Counted from the stretch's first letter, positions 1 to 9,791 are shown. The stretch: DNA of 64,000 bases from Pristionchus mayeri (GCA_036245805.1 BTRK01000002.1:26591067-26655066), one strand, 5' to 3'. Program-made: numbers and translations. The notes: a model not told the origin generated them from the letters alone.

Positions 1-477
1 CTGAGAAAACCAGTTAATTGTTCTTTCAAAAAAAATATGAAAATTTTGAACATCGAAATTTTGAAGTTGAGAACAGTCTTGAAAATGAGAACAAATCCAA
101 CATTTTTCATATATTCTGCTCCCGAAATGATTTTCAGTGATCGAAAATAGCGGTGATTCTTTGAAATTTACTCAAAATATCATTATGAAGCATTTCGACA
201 GCCTCGATTTTGCTAGTTCGGGCATATGTATGAAGGGCATGGAAACGACTGGAGGGCCAATAATGGTTGTATGTATTTATCTTGGTCACTACTATTAATT
301 ACACGTCTAGTTGAATTCCAGAGCTGTGTAAATCCTGAGCAGGATGGTCACGAATTTTGCAAATTTGGGGGGTTGAAAATCGATTTTTTTGAAGTGCAAA
401 AATATCGTGCTCTTTCAACGTCATTTAGCTTCTTTGATCGAGAAATGCTAGAAAATTACTGATCTGATCGATTGAAA
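1..477. other. Gene-free flank with diverged repeat sequence
   Basis: I see no convincing exon here. The short open stretch at 226-462 has no recognisable domain and no codon signal. The part from roughly 215 to 470 resembles, in the same order but with much divergence, the segment at about 1455-1690 (shared blocks include gaaaatcga after a G-rich run, and a ggtcactactatt-like block). It is therefore probably an old repeat copy linked to the foldback element that follows. Confidence 0.4.
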
Positions 478-2223
478 TGATAACACCTGTATCAAGAGCC
501 AGTGGAGGAGTGCGGGAACATTTTCAAAAAAGTTGTGCCAGATTCGACTCATATTATTGTGTTATACTATACTTGGCGTAAGATTTTGAAAAATATGGGT
601 CATTGGTCTCTTTTAGGAATTTTCCGGTTTTGCATCCGGCTATGATGTCTCTCAGCTCCCAGATGAGCTAGAAAGAAGGTACCGGGCTCAAAATGCGTGG
701 AAAATTATTTCCAGAAACTTTTCAGTTTAGAGCAAAGCGATCTGACAACAAATAAAAACGAGCCGATCGAAAGATCACTTTTGACCTCAAATTAAAAATA
801 TTTTCCCTATCACGGGGTGAGTGATACAGAATTTTACTGCAAATTATGAAAGAAGTGTGTATGTATGATATAAAAATATAAAAACCAAAATCGATCTGCC
901 TTCAAATTGGCAATTTTCGTTCAAAGTAGCGATTATGCGATGGCGGAATGTTATAAAAAAATTAGTTTGTAAATTTGCAACTCAGGATTTTCGTTTCTCT
1001 GGTCAGGCATACATAGTAGAAATAATAGTAGTCACCATGATGAATACATCTTACCATTATTAGCTTACCAGTCCTTTCCTCTCCCACGACTGATGTGCTC
1101 AAACTTGCTAGTGCAGAGTGGGCGATTGGAAACATAATTCGATTTTGACTGAATGTACTTCAAAAGGTGCTTGATTGGGCCACGAAAAATTATTTTATGC
1201 GTGACTAAATTAAAATACACTTGCAAAACTACCTGTTTGAACTTCTACGAAAAAAATAAATTTTCGGATTTCGGGATTTTCTATATTTGATTTCTTGAGA
1301 AAATGTATATTATTTCAACATGCTTTGATAACTTAGCTCATAAAACTATTTTTGGGTTCCAAATGAAACACCGGTTGATGTACATTCAGTCAAAATCGAA
1401 TTATGTTTCCAATCGCCCACTCTGCACTAGCAAGTTTGAGCACATCAGTCGTGGGAGAGGAAAGGACTGGTAAGCTAATAATGATAAGATGTATTCATCA
1501 TGGTGACTACTATTATTTCTACTATGTATGCCTGACCAGAGAAACGAAAATCCTGAGTTGCAAATTTACAAACTTTGCAAATTCGGAGGGTGAAAATCGA
1601 ATTTTCAAAAACGATAAAAATTTCGATTTTTCTCAACGTAATCCAACTTATCCATTCAGAGAACGTCAAATAATGCCGAATGGGGTATATTTGAACAAAT
1701 GATTTGCTACTTAATATTTTTATAACATTCCGCCATCGCATAATCGCTACTTTGAACGAAAATTGCCAAGTTGAAGGCAGATCGATTTTGGTTTTTATAT
1801 TTTTATATCATACATACACACTTCTTCTTTCATAATTTGCAGTAAAATTCTGTATCACTCTACCACTTGATAGGGAAAATATTTTTATTTTGATGTCAAA
1901 AGTGATCTTTCGATCGGCTCGTTTTTATTTGTTGTCAGATCGCTTTGCTCTAAACTGAAAAGTTTCTGGAAATAATTTTTCACGTATTTTGAGCCCGGTA
2001 CCATCTTTCTAACTCATCTGGGAGCTGAGATACATCATAGCCGGATGCAAAACCGGAAAATTCCTAAAAGCCGGCCCTGAGACCAATGACCCATATTTTT
2101 CAAAATCTTACGCCTATTATAGTATAACACAATAATATGAGTCGAATCTGGCACAACTTTTTTGAAAATGTTCCCGAGGGGGTAATTTTTCATCCATTTA
2201 CTCGTGATACACGTGATAAATCT
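478..2223. repeat. Large foldback (inverted-repeat) element, about 1.75 kb
   Basis: The arm at about 478-1160 reappears as its reverse complement at about 1380-2223, around a loop of roughly 220 bases. Paired blocks visible by eye: gcgatggcggaatgttat (947-964) with ataacattccgccatcgc, cttgctagtgcagagtgg near 1105 with its complement near 1415, and cacaactttttt near 2150 with its complement near 525. The right arm carries about 140 extra bases (around 1570-1710) that the left arm lacks. The ends share a tatcac..gtatcacgagt motif with the fragments at 2500-2747 and 10165-10265, so they form one family. No transposase is present. Short open stretches inside it (1403-1702 and 2035-2253) are not genes. 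Confidence 0.8.
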
Positions 2224-2293
2224 GCGAGATGAGAATTTTTCAAAATTTGACATCTCATGTTTTCGACCTTCGGGGCAAAATTGCGAAAAAAGT

Positions 2294-2305
2294 CCCCCCC
2301 CCCCC
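2294..2305 (+). repeat. Poly-C tract of 12 bases
   Basis: Twelve uninterrupted C residues lie in AT-rich DNA directly outside the right arm of the foldback element. The run is G-rich on the minus strand. It is likely a length-variable mononucleotide run, and its exact length may be unreliable in the assembly. Confidence 0.8.
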
Positions 2306-2499
2306 TAAAATTGCCGATTACTATTTTTCCTATATGGATATGAAGTCAAGCTTCCATAATCTGCAATAAAATTCACTGCGTTTGCTCCTTACCGAGACGC
2401 TATGATTTTATTTATACTTGGAATTTCAGTTTTTTGTCCATATTATTTGAACTTGCAGTCCCACAGCTTCACACTTAACAGAAAAGTTGTTCAACTCAT

Positions 2500-2747
2500 T
2501 TTTATGTGCATTTTGAGCCCAATGCCACGTCTGTAGCACAACTTGGAGCTAAGTTACGGTAGAGCCGGCTATAAAACCGGAAAATTCCTAAAAGCCGGAT
2601 CTGGGACCTATGACCTAGATTTTTCGGGAAGTTGGCTCTAGTGTATGCTACCACCACAATATGAAGCCAAACAAAAAATAAAAGCCGGGAAATGTTCCCG
2701 GGGTGTGGTTTTTTCCTCCACTGACTCATGATACATGTGATAACAAT
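2500..2747. repeat. Diverged single-end copy of the foldback family
   Basis: This stretch aligns in the same orientation with about 1985-2222. Shared blocks are ttttgagccc, ataaaaccggaaaattccta-like, aaagccgg, aatgttcccg and tgatacatgtgataa. Only one arm is present, so it is a solo end or a truncated insertion. The 75- and 100-residue open stretches on the minus strand here are not coding. Confidence 0.65.
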
Positions 2748-2791
2748 ATTTGATTACAACTATGCAAATGAATTTCAAAAGAACGTTTTTC

Positions 2792-2866
2792 ACGAGCCGG
2801 GACTCGAACCCACGACTTTGAGATTGTGATTTCACGGACCATGACCCGTGCAGCCCATTACGAGAC
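2792..2866 (-). other. tRNA-like remnant (tRNA-derived SINE or tRNA pseudogene)
   Basis: On the minus strand an exact Pol III B-box match, ggttcgagtcc, lies at 2800-2810. About 35 bases upstream, at 2846-2857, is tgggctgcacgg, a fair A-box. The spacing is right for a tRNA-type promoter. However, the 3' acceptor half (ctcgtga) has no complementary 5' half and the lower T-stem pair mismatches. A functional tRNA is therefore unlikely and a SINE head or decayed tRNA is preferred. Confidence 0.45.
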
Positions 2867-2995
2867 TTTCGTCGATCTGGGAGACTATCAGGACTCCCGA
2901 GATAAAATCTGCAAAAACAGTGATATATGTAGAATTTCAAGCTCTACAAACTCTGAAAGTTTGGAAAGGGGGAAAATCGTGGAATCTGTGGTAAA

Positions 2996-4282
2996 TTAAA
3001 AACATGCCTGAAATGCACCTGCTGCAACGGTCGCAAATATGAAAAATGAACAAAGTATATCAAAATCGTTCATTTGATCATAGAAACACTTCGTAAACAA
3101 AAATAACCAGTTTTGTTGCTGGAAACATCTATTTCCAACGCACTTCATCTGAAATTTGCAGCAGCCTGCTGCAGCTGCAATACGTGACAAAAATCTGGAA
3201 CTTCAGATTTACGCTAGTCTAGTCAAATAATGACTGTAAATATAATAAACAAGATTTTCGAAAATTCGAATGCCAACTGAAAACGCCGAATTGTCCCGTT
3301 TCTCTCGTGAAAGGCCTGATATTCGATTTCGGCGTTTTTTTACGTAAATGCGAATATCATTGCGCCTCGGGCGTATATATATTATTATAATTAACCTTTA
3401 ATCTTGATGTTACCCCGGAATTATCCCACAGTTTCGGTAATCGCTGATTGCTTCCAAATTTCGTTACATTGCCTTGAGATCCGTAATTATTGAACGATTT
3501 CCACAATGGATTATTCTTGCCAAAGTTCAATGAAATGTTTTGAGATTTTGGCTGAAATTTGAATCATTTCGGCAAGTTATTGGAAGTTCAGAAAGAGATT
3601 TTCACATCATGCAATTCAATGAGTTCTTCAATTGTCAATACTACGAACGTCTCATACTTCTTGTTCCGACGAATGTCTCTTTTTAATTTAGTACCTCATA
3701 GATATCCCGCTTCATCAGCATAGCCTGCACAACCCTCGATCTTTCACTTCCAGCCGCTAACGGAAGGAACTGCGAAATCAAGAACGTTAAAAACAAAAAA
3801 ATATTTCAGAAGATCGAGTAAACATAGAGCAAAGTAATGGTAGTTTTCTTCCCATGTCCTATACAATACCGTAATCCCCTCAACGTTCGAGATTAAATTT
3901 AAACTCACATATTTTGATGGTAATTTGGCGTGGATAAGGACATGTTTCCCGTTCGATTCACCCGTCACGGTGATCACTTCACCAATAACGCCAGCTATCG
4001 AGATGCTAGATATAGCGGGTCTCCTGTAAAAGTGTACGAAAACTAACTAGCTTCTAGAAAATATTGTATCTCTCAGCTTTAGATTATACTTGGTTCATGG
4101 ACATGGTTGAAGGTAAGAGAAACATGAACTGCATACATGAACTGGAGCCGAGGAAGTGGATCATCCAATGATGTCGAGTCTACAACAAACAGCTCAATTC
4201 CATTGCTGAAGTAGAGGAATGGAGAGGAATCTTGAGCGTAGAAGCGACCAAATACATGGGGATCAGGAGTGGGCAAAGGCAG
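2996..4282 (-). CDS. gp210-like gene, 3' block of five exons ending in a hydrophobic segment
   Basis: The exons are 4137-4282, 3909-4023, 3695-3769, 3396-3551 and 2996-3148, together 214 codons plus stop in one frame. For 4137-4282 I chose the gtatgc donor because it alone gives phase 2 for the next exon. A more obvious gtataa donor at 4089 would break the frame. Motifs are FGRFYAQDSSPFLYFSNG in the first exon and SIAGVIGEVITVTGESNGK, an Ig-like strand pair, in the second. The last exon follows a perfect aaatttcag acceptor and ends FDILCSFFIFATVAAGAF and a few more residues before the stop at 2996. That hydrophobic run could be a membrane span, as in gp210, but a cytoplasmic tail is lacking. 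The last exon is the least certain. Confidence 0.42.
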
Positions 4283-7200
4283 CTGAATAAGAGTATTTGC
4301 ATTATCTAATTGAATACAATTAAGAACATAGAATATCTTGAGTTCAGGTTCATATTCAATGGATTAAGAATTGCATAAGTGAAAGTATTATTCATTTTTG
4401 TGTTTTAAACTCGCCGAAACGTTGATCATGGTCTCTCCTAGAGCGAGAACCTTCGGGTCGCCTGATTTGACGTATACTGCCTTCTTTCTGAAAATTGCAA
4501 TCGATTTATCTTTGAGTTATTGTCATATTTCGGATGTTAAACGCATACTGGAAACTGGAGATCACACGAGTCTTAAGCTTTTTAAAATACAATTATAACC
4601 TGTGAATGCCCATCAGGAAGGATCCGTCCTCTACTTCTTCTGTCATTCCCAAAGAGAAATCATCCACGGAATCACTCATTCGATACAAGTGCTTCACGCC
4701 TTCTACGGTCTTACAGCACACACCGGAGTAGTCGGTCTTTGAATCGACATCCTCAATCTTAACAGCTTTGATATTTTGAAAATGTAATATGCGAGGAGCC
4801 GCAATTGAATTTTAGAAAGTTGTATTATGTCAATTTTTCGAAAACATGCTCCAGAGATAATCTCAAGTGTCAACTTAATTTTGTACCATCTCTATCGGCT
4901 AATCGAGGCTGCATATTGAATGTCCCTATCTTTATCTCTATATCTCAAGATTGATATTTGTATATAATTCTCACAATTGTCAGATCTCTGATGAAAGACT
5001 CTGCGATCGTCCCGAAGTCCGTTAGCACTACTTTGAAAATCTGAAATATTCGTGACGGATCATTCAATTCATGTTTACCACTTTGCTGTTAACTGCAACT
5101 TCCACTTTGATGCTAACCTTTAATCGTGATGTGGTGAAGTAGATCGCGTTTTCATGTGATATCGCTCGGAGTATCTGTCCCAATGGCAGCAGAGCCTCGA
5201 TCTCTCGTTTACATCTGAAATGAAAATGTATGGAGGACAACAACGATATTTCCATCGTAAGAATAAAAGAAGAGGAAGAAGGATTTATAAAGGAAGAATG
5301 AATAATACAATTATTTCTTGCCAGAAAGAAGTGCAAAAACCTTACTCCGATTGCACGTACAGCCTCTGCGGAGTCGAATACAGATTCAGCATAAATATTG
5401 CTCCTGCAAGAAGCATTATGCATTTTTGGGATATAATCATTTCGTATTCATAAACGCTAGGGTTGGTAATACGAGTGGAGGTTACAAGCTCGTAATCCTC
5501 CCCTCCTGCTATTTCGCAATCCGAGGAGGGGGAGACGTAACGAGATCGTAACCTCCCCTCGTATTGCCAACACTAATAAACGCTGCTATGCAAGTGTTTT
5601 TGAATTAATTAAATCCGAATTACTTTCTCTCACCATTATCCACTTGTAGGCATTGAGTTTTTGCAGGAAGAATAGCGACTTTCTTGAACTACAGAAATAT
5701 TTCGGAGTTCGATTCTGAGAAAACAAATAAATTGGCCTGTAAAACAATGAAAAGGAATATTTTGACTTTTCAACTTGTGAATGATTTCAACGAACAAGAA
5801 CAAGTCAAAACGGTGGATAGTTGTCAAATTGTTTCCTGGTAAGATATACCTTTGTACGCTTCGGGCTCACTGTGTAAGATGCTTAGGGCCTGAAAACGTC
5901 TGATCATAAAAAATATTAAAGCTACAAATACTGCGCTTCCGGAACAGCGGCATTTCGATTTCCTTTCAACTTTTTTAGGTTCTCAAAGGATGAATCTGAC
6001 ATAGCGCCCCTTGCCACATTTTTTTCTATTAGACTAATAGAAACGTGATATGAGACATAAGAGCACGTTTGCGTAAGAGTCGGACAAAGTCTGGCATCAT
6101 CGAAAAATGGTTATTCTCTGAAACTTTGTGTTTTGGTGTTTTCGAGTATGGCGATGACGAATGACACACTAATTTTTATCGTTGATCATCCGTTGATGCC
6201 AGATGACGTCACGCTTAAACCAGGTATTTGATCATTTCTCAAGCCAGAGTTCCCCTAAAATTAAGAGAATTTTCTTCCTGGGTCAATATTTTATGGTGAA
6301 ACCGAATATGTATTTCATTTTTCCCGATTATTAAAAATAACCGAGAAATCATAACTTCTCATAGAGCCAAGGGTAATCAGCAAGAGTGGAACCAATCTGA
6401 CCGGAATAATGAGAAAAAAAAAATTCTGCTTTTGAATTTTCGAAAATCCATCTGGATAAAGATTTATGCAAAATAAAGTGAGCGCTCTTGTAGATAAATT
6501 CGAGGATTCTCATCCCCTTTATCCCTTGATCTCTCCCTGCCTCCTCTGACTGTCTGCCCTCGCTCCTCTTCCCATTGTCTTGCACCATCCCCACTGGCAG
6601 GAGACAAAGACGAGGGGCAGGGGAGGGAAGAGGGGTCAAACCGAGGCAGAGACTCGGGTAGATCAAGGGATCAAGGAGAAGAGAATCTTCGAATTTATCT
6701 ACAAGAGCGCTCACTTTATTTTGCATAAATCCTTATCCAGATGGATTTTCGAAAATTCAAAAGCAGAATAAATTTTTTCTCATAATTCCGGTCAGATTGG
6801 TTCCACTCTCGCCAATTACCCTTGGCTCTACGAGAAGTTATGATTTCTTGGTTATTTTTAATAATCGTGAAAAATGAAATATTAGGTTGTCCCATAATTC
6901 GTGTCGCCATTTTTAAAAATTATATTTCGCTGGAACAAGGAAAGTATTTGAGTTGTTGTATGATGCATTAGATACAGTGGCCAGCACTCTACATTTCAGG
7001 TGCATCAGCGAGTAAAGACATTACCGTGGATGGGAATTAGACGATTGCGAAATTTTTGCTAATTTTTCGATGATCTTAAAATTGAAAAAAATCCACTCTA
7101 ATTCACAGATAAAAATAAGTGTGCAGTGAATAGTTACTCTCTAGGGGCAAATAAGATTATTTGGCACAATCCCTGTCTCCCAAAATGCTTTGCGGGGTCA

Positions 7201-9791
7201 CTACAAAACCCACAATTTTCAACGTGGTTTGAAAAATTCTGCGGATTTTCTTTCCGAAACAGTATGGAATCGTTTACAAATAATTATATTTGACTTATCA
7301 TAGCCAAATAAGCTAAGTTAGAGCATTGGAAATATTAAAATCATGAAATCGACCCTTTTGAAACTCCCCTCCGATGACATATTGTGAAATATTTCAGCAA
7401 TAGTTTCAGAAAACTATGATTTAGAGGCATTAATGTGAAGCGTCATGCATTACCCTTCCACCCTTAGTGCTAGGGCATAACTCGTAAAATAACTATAAAT
7501 TTTTGAAAAAAATGTTGGAAATTCCATATTTTCACTTATTGCATCATCATTAGGCAATGTAAGCTGGAGATCAGTGTGCGATAAATTGCGTAACATGAGT
7601 CTTCTATTAAATACATCATGAGGTAATGAAGGAGTTTGATTGTTTACGAGAAATTAAATGTGGAAGAAAAACGACACGAATTATGGGACAACCCAATACG
7701 TATTCGGATTCGCCATAAAATATTGACCCAGGAAACAAATTCTCTTAATTTTAGGGGAACTCAGGCTTGAGAAATTATCAAATACCTGGTTTAGGCGTGA
7801 CGTCATCTGGCATCAACGGATGATCAACGATAAAAATTAGTGTGTCCTTCGTCATCGTCATACTCGAAAACACCAAAACACAACGTTTCAGAGAATCACC
7901 ATTTTTCGATGGTGCCAACTATTGTCGGATTTTGTCTGGTTCTTACGCGAACGGGCTCATAAAACGAAAGAAGTTACCTTTTGGATCATTGGAATTTCTG
8001 TGGCGCCCTTCGACAGTTTAACTCTCTCAGATTCAGCCCATTCCCAGTCACGCGTGTAATTGTCGAACTGGAATCGGATTTTAGAAAATATCGCGAGTTT
8101 TTTTGCAGTACGCGGCTAAATATACAATATATTTTATGTATAGTGCATTGATTATAAGTGTTACAAAGTATCATCTTATTTACCAAATTCGCCTTTATCT
8201 TTTCCTTAGCTTCGGTGTCCTAGTAAACTCTGCGATTTTAGCAGTGAACACAAATAATATTACCAAGTTGCAAGATGCGATAGCATGAACAAGGAGGCTC
8301 TCTCCGTCATGCTCGCCCGTCAGTGTGATCACTCCTCCTACTACTCCCACCACGGAGGTGTTAGAGAGGTCACTGAAATGAAGAATGATCAGACCAATAC
8401 ATTCGAGAACTAGATACCTGAAGCTTAGCGCGTAGTATGTGGAAGTGGCTGGGTCTATGACATGGAGATCAGATCCTTGAGACAAAGAGGAAAGGAGGGA
8501 AAGGCGAGTCTTCTCGAGCGAACATTCTTGCGCTTCCAACGTCGTTGATTGGCAGCTAAAATCATATTTTTAGGGAACATTCAAAAAATAATTTCGTTTT
8601 TGTCGTAAATTATAGCGATTGTTCATAAATGTACAGATTTGATGTTATATTCCAGCACTCTAAATTTTGTTTCTATATTTGGTATGACGCATAAACATTC
8701 GAAAATGGCATCTATACTCACCGCAACGGTCGTCTTGTTTTGTCCAATCACTTGTACTTCAGGAGCACCCGACTTCAAGTAAATTGCAGTATTTCTGAAA
8801 CAAAATGATGATCTGGCTAAGATACAAGCAACTTTTAACGGAGTCTACTGCATAATCGGATCATAGCCGTTAAGAATGTGACAATCCTGATTGAAAAGTG
8901 CAATCTTGTGCTCTTCCAGATTACACATGTTCCCTCATCCGGATTCCAAGGGCTAACCTGTGAACTTCCTTGAGGATGGCTCCGTCACTATCTTTGAGGA
9001 AGACGTCGCCGTTGATGGACACATGGGTATGGCCCGCCGGATGGAAGGCAGCAAAGCGAATGCTCCATGGAAAGCTCACCGATTCGAACTGGAAATGTCC
9101 CACTTTTTATTATATATCGCTGTTTTTTTAAATATTTTTGGGGTTTATTAAATTATCAAGAAATGATAATTCCATATTTTCTCTTATTAGTATTTATGGG
9201 GTTTTAAAATGTAACCATTTTGTTCACCTCAGTAAGGTCTCGCTCGAAGGTCACGGCGAATACTAACCCGAACGTCGCGAGCTTAGCCTTGTACAACTGA
9301 AAATTCATCAAACTCACGTTATTTCTTCTTTCTAATACAATTTGCACACACAATACTGATATGGTATCAGATCGATTCAAAAGAGCCACTTATCCCTGTT
9401 CACCTTGTCACTGTTAGTACGAAGCAAGACGACGTTTCTATCGGCGATCGCATCCACGACACAACCAGGAAGTACAGCAGAAATTGAAGGGCTAAAAAAT
9501 AACTAGCTGATATTATCGAGCCATTATGAACTTACTTCGATTTCAAATACAGCTTCTGCGGTAAGGTCGATTTGAAGTAGACGAGAGTACCTGAATAAAA
9601 GCCCTAAGATAATGAAGGCATATTTCATGGTCTGGATCTCCTCATCTCGCACACTCTCTCGCATGTTAGAGAAAGTTAGAGAACACTGGAGAGAGTCAGA
9701 CGATCAGATCGATCTCACCATTCTCCAATTGAAAGCATTGTGTGTGTGGAGGAATTACGTCGATCTTCTTGTACTTGGCAGTGAGGCTCAT
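2996..9791 (-). CDS. gp210/NUP210-like nucleoporin gene, about 20 exons, partial or decaying
   Basis: This minus-strand gene is reconstructed from exons that share splice consensus, phase and mutual similarity; details are in the four block entries. Family assignment is an inference. Repeated units pair a Y(V/F/L)KS-type strand with a stretch ending in VxGxVxxxx...VLLxA, as in bacterial-Ig-like (BIG_2) repeats, and exon 7978-8067 begins FDNYTRDWEWAESER, close to the FDN.S...W.S.R pattern I recall from gp210. gp210 is a lumenal, single-span ring protein of the nuclear pore; its nematode member is NPP-12. The recoverable protein is only about 680 residues, against roughly 1,850-1,900 for the family. 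A frame break at about 8477 and two weak exons suggest a truncated paralog or pseudogene. Two mobile elements sit in its introns. Another Ig-repeat protein family is possible. Confidence 0.45.
3281..3337. repeat. Short inverted repeat in intron
   Basis: Ten-base perfect arms, aaacgccgaa (3281-3290) and ttcggcgttt (3328-3337), flank a 37-base loop, with a T-run following. It lies between the last two proposed exons of the gp210-like gene. It may be a remnant of a small element, and I assign no function to it. Confidence 0.4.
4415..5889 (-). CDS. gp210-like gene, third block of about eight exons
   Basis: The proposed exons are 5850-5889 (weak), 5634-5714, 5346-5365, 5079-5214, 4975-5040, 4887-4908 (weak), 4600-4765 and 4415-4487. 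From 5714 down they keep one frame (564 bases, 188 codons). Good signals are ttttctcag at 5714, tttcag at 5214 and 5040, gtgaga donors, and ttttcag at 4487. Exon 4975-5040 (KVVLTDFG...FIRDLTI) is paralogous to exon 9228-9296. Exon 5079-5214 (ENAIYFTTSRLKVSIKVEV) parallels exons 9536-9791. Exon 4415-4487 (AVYVKSGDPKVLALG) is exactly as long, 73 bases, as exon 8722-8794. Its donor appears to be gcgagt, a GC-AG intron, at the position where the paralog has gtgagt. The acceptor at 4765 (tatcaaag) is poor. Confidence 0.45.
5458..5575. mobile_element. hAT-type MITE, 118 bp, with 8-bp target duplication
   Basis: The left end tagggttggtaatacgag and the right end, read in complement as tagtgttggcaatacgag, form long, slightly diverged terminal inverted repeats that continue through gtggaggttac and ggggaggttac. 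The element is almost entirely palindromic. Flanking copies of ataaacgc at 5450-5457 and 5576-5583 are an 8-bp target-site duplication, the length that hAT transposases make, and TAGGG/TAGTG ends fit hAT termini. It has no coding capacity. It lies between two exons of the gp210-like gene, in an intron. Confidence 0.8.
6056..7963. repeat. Long palindromic (inverted-repeat) element split by a mariner-like insertion
   Basis: The left arm (about 6056-6590) and right arm (about 6600-7963) pair nearly to the centre. Blocks include gttgatcatccgttgatgcc near 6182 with its complement near 7810, cctgggtcaatattttatgg near 6278 with its complement near 7715, ggaaccaatctgaccgg near 6395, and gagcgctcttgtag near 6480 with its complement near 6700. 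The central part (6520-6680) is CT/AG-rich and pairs less well. Subtracting the 815-bp insertion and its TA duplication leaves about 1.09 kb. The 125-residue open stretch on the minus strand at 6349-6726 reads through the hairpin and is not a gene. The whole lies in an intron of the gp210-like gene. Confidence 0.8.
6882..7696. mobile_element. Non-autonomous mariner-like element, 815 bp
   Basis: The left end ttaggttgtcccataattcg continues as tgtcg. The right end is its inverted copy (complement reads ttgggttgtcccataattcg then tgtcg), with one mismatch. TA dinucleotides flank both ends (6880-6881 and 7697-7698), the target duplication of Tc1/mariner. Removing the element and one TA restores a sequence (gaaata joined to cgtattcgg) that pairs with the other arm of the host palindrome (gaaatacatattcgg), which confirms the insertion. 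I found no long frame or DDE/D-type motif inside, so it depends on a transposase elsewhere. Confidence 0.85.
7978..8555 (-). CDS. gp210-like gene, middle block of three exons with a frame break
   Basis: The exons are 8418-8555, 8264-8372 and 7978-8067. The first starts LPINDVGSARMFAREDSPF, matching the paralogous exon at 4137-4282 (LPLP...RFYAQDSSPF). It then reaches a stop unless the frame changes near 8477, after which GSDLHVIDPATSTYYALSF again matches the paralog (GIELFVVD...). The exon is 138 bases, but its phase requires a remainder of 2, so an indel is real or the base calls are wrong. The second exon carries the Ig-like strand pair SVVGVVGGVITLTGEHDGES. The third (90 bases, phase 0 to 0) begins FDNYTRDWEWAESER. 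The short open frame reading straight through 8195-8539 is a read-through of these exons into intron. Confidence 0.5.
8722..9791 (-). CDS. gp210-like gene, 5' block of six exons (intact frame)
   Basis: The exons are 9719-9791, 9536-9590, 9404-9491, 9228-9296, 8958-9088 and 8722-8794. They sum to 489 bases (163 codons), and every donor/acceptor phase fits (1, 2, 0, 0, 2, 0). Donors include gtgaga, gtaagt, gtgaac and gtgagt; acceptors include ttttcag and tttccag. The first ATG (9791) lies two bases inside a ttttcag acceptor, so it could be a spliced-leader start or simply an internal exon. Motifs are TLVYFKSTLPQKLYLKS in exon 2, PSISAVLPGCVVDAI in exon 3, YKAKLATFG...ERDLTE in exon 4, DSDGAILKEVHR closing exon 5 and TAIYLKSGAPEVQVIG in exon 6. 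No signal peptide is seen in this reading, which is odd for a full-length gp210. Confidence 0.55.

Noticed and set aside
226..462. 78-residue plus-strand gene
   Set aside because: No domain, no splice support, and it overlaps sequence resembling a repeat copy.
2792..2866. Functional tRNA gene
   Set aside because: No complementary 5' acceptor strand and a mismatch in the T-stem, despite a perfect B-box.
5064..5423. 119-residue single-exon minus-strand gene
   Set aside because: It merges exon 5079-5214 with its upstream intron and a neighbouring short exon. Splice signals inside explain it better.
6349..6726. 125-residue minus-strand gene
   Set aside because: It runs through the centre of the palindromic element, and the same peptide segment appears from both arms. 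There is no domain.
6882..7696. Transposase gene inside the mariner-like element
   Set aside because: No long frame and no DDE/D-type catalytic motif seen on either strand; the element is non-autonomous.
9590..9628. Signal-peptide start beginning MKYAFIILGLLF on the minus strand
   Set aside because: It is in frame with a different reading of the exon at 9536-9590. The reading that matches paralogous exons (TLVYFKS) is in another frame and uses the acceptor just after this stretch, so it is probably intron.
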